A stretch of 64,000 nt of DNA, taken from contig CM028328.1 of assembly GCA_016647705.1 (NCBI GenBank), positions 46,556,647 to 46,620,646 of the forward strand, written 5' to 3'. Below are positions 59,192 to 64,000 of this stretch, piece by piece (within the stretch, counting starts at the first letter, position 1; the number at the start of each line of letters is the position of its first letter). The notes beneath the pieces were generated by a model. That model did not search any database and had not been told where the DNA came from. It worked only from the letters and a program-made list of their open reading frames with translations. The stretch comes from Eucommia ulmoides (lineage: Eukaryota; Streptophyta; Magnoliopsida; Garryales; Eucommiaceae). Position numbers and translations under genes: made by a program.

Positions 59192-59840
59192 AAATTCTTG
59201 GTGATGGACAGGCCATCACTGTATAACGCAATCATGGGCCAACCAACGGTCTTTGCACTGAAAACTATGAGATCTTATTACCACCAAGTAATAAAATTTT
59301 CCACTAAACATAGTGTGGGCATAATTCGGGGAGACCAAGAAGTATAAAGGTCCTGCACTTGCAGGGCCCTGGAGAAGAAGAAATAACAATCAACGATGGG
59401 GACGTAGAACTTGATACATGTCATCGAGCTTGTCTGCTTTCCCATTGAGGACCCCCGTAATGAGGAACTCAACACTGGACCACATGTGGACCTGGTGGAC
59501 GTGCCTATCCACCTGACCAACGAAGAGCGCATAGTGAGGATAGGGGCAAAGTTAGCCCCCAAGCAACAATGAGCTCTCACCGACCTCCTCTATAGGAACT
59601 GTGACATATTTGCATGGTCCCATGACGAGCGCTCAGGGATAGATCCTAAGGTAGACATGCATTGACTCCATGAAAACCGACACTACCCACCCGTCAATCA
59701 GAAGGGCAGAAAGTTCAACCCTGATCAATAAGCCATCATTGAGGAAGAAATGGAAAAGTTAGTAAAGTTAAATGTGGTGGAGGAAGTGAAGTTCCCAAAT
59801 TGGTTATCTAACGTGGTTCTCGTACTACAGATATAAGTTA
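59192..59840 (+). pseudogene. Tat/Ogre-like Ty3-gypsy pol fragment (PR-RT junction)
   Basis: The plus-strand reading gives FLVMDRPSLYNAIMGQPTV, then VGIIRGDQEV, later VDLVDVPIHLTNEERIVRIG and NCDIFAWSHDERSGIDPKVD, GRKFNPDQ and EEEMEKLVKLNVVEEVKFPN. These are consecutive landmarks of the protease end and RT entry of Tat-lineage gypsy elements. Stops (about 59344, 59390, 59570, 59662) and small frame changes kill it. RT proper is missing. It may belong with the LTR at 53063-53890, on the same strand. Confidence 0.75.
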
Positions 59841-59864
59841 CCAAACCGTGTATGAGCTCAACCT

Positions 59865-60780
59865 TTAATCGCCATTAAAAACTAAGACATTTTCAGCTAT
59901 ATATCAAGGGTTCTACAACAATATGATAGAATTAAAGAATGATATATAAAAAACACATTTTATTAATAATATTTTAGATTTTAATTTTATAGACAAAACT
60001 ACTAAATGATATAAAACAAGATTGATTATATGGCTTATATCCAACAATTTTCCACTAGCATTATAGCCAATCGATATAGCATCTAATACCCATTTTTCAA
60101 GATGTCAATCTAACTACTATAAAGTTATCACATTTGTAAGTGAATGTGATATGTTATCCTTTGTGCCTACCTTCTTGATGTTAATATCATTTCTTCTGAT
60201 GATCTATCGAAATCAAATGGAAGCGCTGCTCTTTGTGTTTAGATTTCTTATGAGATTTGGGTTCTCTTGCTTGAGCTACAGCACAATTGTTGCCACAATA
60301 GAAAGGTATCGGTGACTCATTCATTGGAATCATGTTAAGTTTAGAAACTAATTTTTTAATCCAAACACCTTTCTTGACTGCATCAGATGCAACAATATAC
60401 TCGACCTTAATAGTGGAATTCACAATTATAGATTTCTCACAACTCCTCCAGTTAATGGCCCCACTATTCAGGATATCCATATCCTGAAGTTAACTTCTGG
60501 TAATCCATATCGAATTTGAAATCTGAATCAACATAATCGTCAACTCTTAGTTCTCCTTCTATAAAGACTAAAAATTTGTCCTTCGTTTTTCTCAAGTAAC
60601 TAAGGATAGATTTCACGGCCTTCATGTGTTCCAAACCTAGATCTTCTTGATATCTACTGGTCAATCCAATAACATAATTGATATCGAGTCTAATACATAA
60701 CCTAATATATCTGAGACTTCTAATTTACGAGGAATATGAAATCTTACTCATTGTATCCTTCTCCTAGGAAGAGCGGGAAC
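59865..60780 (-). mobile_element. Ty1/copia remnant: RT end, RNase H, polypurine tract, 3' LTR start
   Basis: On the minus strand: RT tail with LTSRYQEDLGLEHMKAVKSI (60464-60664), RNase H with GAINWRSCEKSIIVNSTIKV and KKSKHKEQRFHLI (60187-60480), a purine tract GCTAGTGGAAAAT (60046-60058) and an LTR start TGTTGGATATAAGCC at 60046 running left to about 59865. A frame change separates the two coding pieces. The right side stops at the LTR-B copy at 60785. Confidence 0.75.
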
Positions 60781-60784
60781 TCAT

Positions 60785-62209
60785 TGGTAGCGGAATATTA
60801 TGTCGCACTTTTACTGCAAGTGTACAAGTTAAGTTTTATAGAATAGTGAATGAGAAGGGTTATCGTATTCACAGGAATTGGATTAAATTATCGTTAAGTA
60901 CCGCGATTGTCATAACCGAACTTTATTTAGGCGATTAAAATTAGGGTTTTTGTATTAATAATATAAAACTAATCTAAACTAATTAAACTAAAATACTAAT
61001 AGTTACGTTAATGGGAATATATTGTCTAGGGATTAACTTTGTTCACTTAAACGTGTTCGTTTTAGTCTCGTTTACGTCAACAATATTTAAACTATCCGAC
61101 AATCTAGGTATCGAAAACTCACTCACTACCTCTCCCGAGTGTAAAATGAATGAATATGAGAGTTCGTGTCAACGCTGATGTCCCCATCTAGCGTCTAACA
61201 ACACTGATCACTTGAGTGTCTCCCCAACCTAACGGATTGCACACTTTCTAATACTTTCCCGAGTCATTAGATCGTCGCGTTGTGTTTAAACTCTTGTCTG
61301 AATCCAGGGTTACCTCTCCTGAGTGTCAAACCTTGATTTCTCAAATCAACTAATATATCATAACAAACATACATTGGAAGTAATAAAACGGTAAACACAA
61401 TCGGATAAAAATTAACAACCGTTAACAAAATATCGATTTATTCAAATAACGTTTTCATAGACTACATCAAACCCTAGACAATATATGTTTAGTTACACAT
61501 AGCCATAGCCCAATATTCAACTATAAACAAGTTAAACAACATCAAATACCAATAAGGGTTTAAGAAATAAAGAGAGAAACAAAGGAGAATAACTATTATC
61601 TGAAGAATTGACGGTTCTGTGTCTGTGATTTCCACTCCGATCTTGATTTATCCTCTTCAAATAGATGATATATCCTTGTTGGTATGCCTTGGAGCTCTCA
61701 AGGGAGTCCCAAAAACGTGCTTCAAGTGTTGAGGGAGAAGGGATATTAGAAGGGATAAAAAATATCTAAAAAATATCCCAAAATATCTTTGTCAGGTGGT
61801 GTCAGACCGTTGTAGCGGTGGGAAGCACCGTTGCAGTGGTGAGAAGTTAGTAGGGCACTGCCAATTGACCGCTGCAACGGTGGAGGCCATCGCTACAGCG
61901 GTGAAGTTCACCGCTGCATGGTGGTTGGGCAGTATATTTCTATTTGATTGATCGCTGCAGCGGTGGTTTACATGCTGTAGCGGTGGAGTTGCAGTTTGAA
62001 AACTTGGCCTTTTTGCTCACTTATCAACCGTTTATCTACCGACGTCCTACCGATTTGCTCACTTTTCAATTGTTTTCATCCATTTTTGTCCCAAACATTT
62101 GATTTATACAAAAATAAATAAAAATGAATTAAAATATATTAAAGCATAATAAGAATACTCGAAAACTACCAAAATTGGTTTAGAATTTTGGTAGTCCTCG
62201 AGCAAAACA
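60785..62209 (-). repeat. LTR-B copy in inverted orientation, possibly a solo LTR
   Basis: On the minus strand it starts TGTTTTGCTCGAGGAC (62209) and ends ATTCCGCTACCA (60785), so TG...CA. CTCAT is present at 60780-60784 and 62210-62214. It is inverted relative to 48435-49794 and shares the CTCCCGAGTGT phrases and seven palindrome-like sites (61806-61985). The caveat is that GCTCGAGGACTA is also typical of the internal 3' end of Athila/Tat elements, so the first 30 bp could be internal sequence and the CTCAT match chance. Confidence 0.7.
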
Positions 62210-62327
62210 CTCATACTAAAATAAACAAACATAACTAATTAACGAACACAAATATTAAAAACGAAAAACATAGGCAAACTAAACATAACGACGTGCGAGT
62301 TTCGAATTCAACTATTCGACAAAAAAC
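62210..62327. other. Short spacer before LTR-A
   Basis: AT-rich and non-coding. It may be the internal tail of the LTR-B element. Confidence 0.4.
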
Positions 62328-64000
62328 TGTTAGTCCAGTGAGCTAACCAAGAAGGGGATTGAATTGGGTAGTATTAAAAATTATCAGAATATAACACTTC
62401 AAAAATCAAACAGTTAATTTTATCCTAAAATTAATTATTATCTTTTATAACAGCAGATTATGTGTTATCAACTAGGTGTACACCAAACAACAATATATAA
62501 GTAAAGTAAATAAAGCAGTATACCATGATATATCCTGGTTCACTAAGCTACTCTTGGCTAATTTAGTCCTCCGAGCCCCACAGAGATTCGCACCTACTAA
62601 TCACTAAGATTTCTTTAAACATGTAAGAACCTAACCTTTCCAAAAATGATTTTTTTCGCAGGTTCAGAATCAACCTTTACAAATTCTTTTTCACAGGCTC
62701 AAGAATAATCTTTTTTTTTTCAAAGTTTAAGAATAACCTTATCTTTTTACAGGCTAAAGATTAACCTAATTCTATTATAGGGAGAATCATGACCTAATTC
62801 TTTTTACACCTTAGGCTCAAGAATTAAACCTCACTAACACTCCAAGTATCATTTTTCCAGGTAAGGATGAAACCTTTACAATTCACTCACAATTGATCCT
62901 AATAAGGAAGAATCATACCTAAGCTCTTTTCAATGGAAAAATAGTAACCTAACCTTTTTATACTTAGGTAAAGATCAAACCTCAATCTCTTTACCCGAAG
63001 AGATTAAAACCCAGCCACCCCAGATTAGATATTCCCAATAGTACCTAATTCGCACACAACTCACCAATTAAAGAATTGATAAGTTTTTTCCCAATCGAAG
63101 CTTCTACAGCCCCAGATTAATTAGAACTCAATTAATGTCCCAATACTAGTGATAGAAATAAAGTGAGGAAACAAAATCAGATTATAATAAAGAATACATG
63201 TAGCATAATTAAGCACGTAATCAGATTAACACACAAATCGTTTTTAAAAGATTTTTATGCTTTTAAAGTTCAAAAACGATTTCTAAAAAAGATCAATTTA
63301 CCAAGCAAATAATAATAATAAAATACTTAATTAAAAATAAGCTTGGAACGATCTTACCAGAAAAACACCAATGGATTGCAAAACAGATCGCTGGACAACT
63401 CAAATTGGTGACGCCAAATAAATTAGCGTTTTAACTCAAGAACTTTAACTCTAGAATAATCTCACAATATGTTTCAGTATAATATCAGAATGATAACTCT
63501 CAGAAAGCTCAGGAACAAAATAGTTCTTGATATTGATGAATTAATATGTGAAATCCGCAAGTCTATTTAAAGTTACTTGAAACAAGCCCTATAACGGCTA
63601 GTTCCCATAAATCATGACATTTAATTATACCAATAGACGTTCTATATCACAATGATTCATTCCTGGTATAATTCAGTTAAATATATCTTTTAAAACTTTT
63701 AATATAGTCCCTCAAACTTTTACTCAATCTTAATTAGATAAGATAGAAATAATTATAAATACCAAATTGAGAAATATCAAAATTACTTGAACTATATCTA
63801 TAGGGATATTTAAATATTAGTTAAATAGCTTAAAACATATCAGATCCCTAAGATATCTCACATATCTTAACCATAAAATGGCTAGTAATGGCTACTTTTT
63901 GAATAAAATCCAAAATTCCATAAATCCTGAAACAACTCCATTTGTCGACCGGCCAAGACCCATCAGTCAACCACTCAATTGAGGATGTAGCCAAGCCAAA
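62328..64000 (-). repeat. LTR-A copy, cut by the window end
   Basis: It starts TGTTAGTCCAGTGAGC and follows the solo LTR at 43392-45768 along 1.67 kb (ATATATCCTGGTTCA, GATTCGCACC/GTACC, GGCTCAAGAATAA blocks). A TATA-like TTTAAATAGA lies near 63563-63572 in minus orientation. The GTCGACC array begins at about 63935. Whether an internal region follows lies outside the window. Confidence 0.75.

Overview
This is a plant nuclear genome window, most likely a eudicot. It is AT-rich and dominated by transposable elements. The only gene I can assemble completely is a BAG-family chaperone regulator (21693-23882, + strand, four exons with GT-AG introns, 311 aa). Nearly every other coding-looking stretch is a decayed retrotransposon protein. 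I see no tRNA, rRNA, CRISPR array or bacterial-type operon.

Layout. 1-6950: a tRNA-derived SINE, a 2 x 1.1 kb tandem duplication, AT-rich DNA and a hairpin-rich unit. 6976-15587: two decayed Ty1/copia elements of one family, the second with identifiable LTRs, primer-binding site and an inverted integrase piece. 16353-17774: two abutting PIF/Harbinger-like MITEs. 20026-24100: MITEs and the BAG gene, which has MITE-like insertions in introns 2 and 3. 24512-30420: Harbinger-like and hAT-like non-autonomous elements and a TRIM array nested inside a MITE. 31080-36826: a Ty3/gypsy chromovirus with both LTRs, PBS, polypurine tract and C-terminal chromodomain, but a broken gag-pol. 37880-41160: a gag-less Ty1/copia element with 183/192 bp LTRs and a GTAAG target duplication. 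41803-48148: a short Gag-protease-only LTR element (TR-GAG type, - strand) with two later insertions, a hAT-like element in one LTR and a 2.4 kb solo LTR in its ORF. 48435-51200: an Athila/Tat-like element reduced to LTR, tRNA-Asp-type PBS, gag and 3' tail. 51515-64000: a nest of LTRs and pol fragments (Tat-type gypsy, Tekay-type LTR, copia RT/RNase H and two long LTR families called LTR-A and LTR-B here).

The main observations are the nesting history, which can be read from target-site duplications at base level; the Gag-PR element, whose likely helper lineage sits 5 kb away; a dispersed hAT-like family present four times, once in a BAG intron; and arrays of short palindromes in the promoter-proximal part of two unrelated LTR families. 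Family names come from motif recognition only. No database search was possible. The labels LTR-A and LTR-B are mine.
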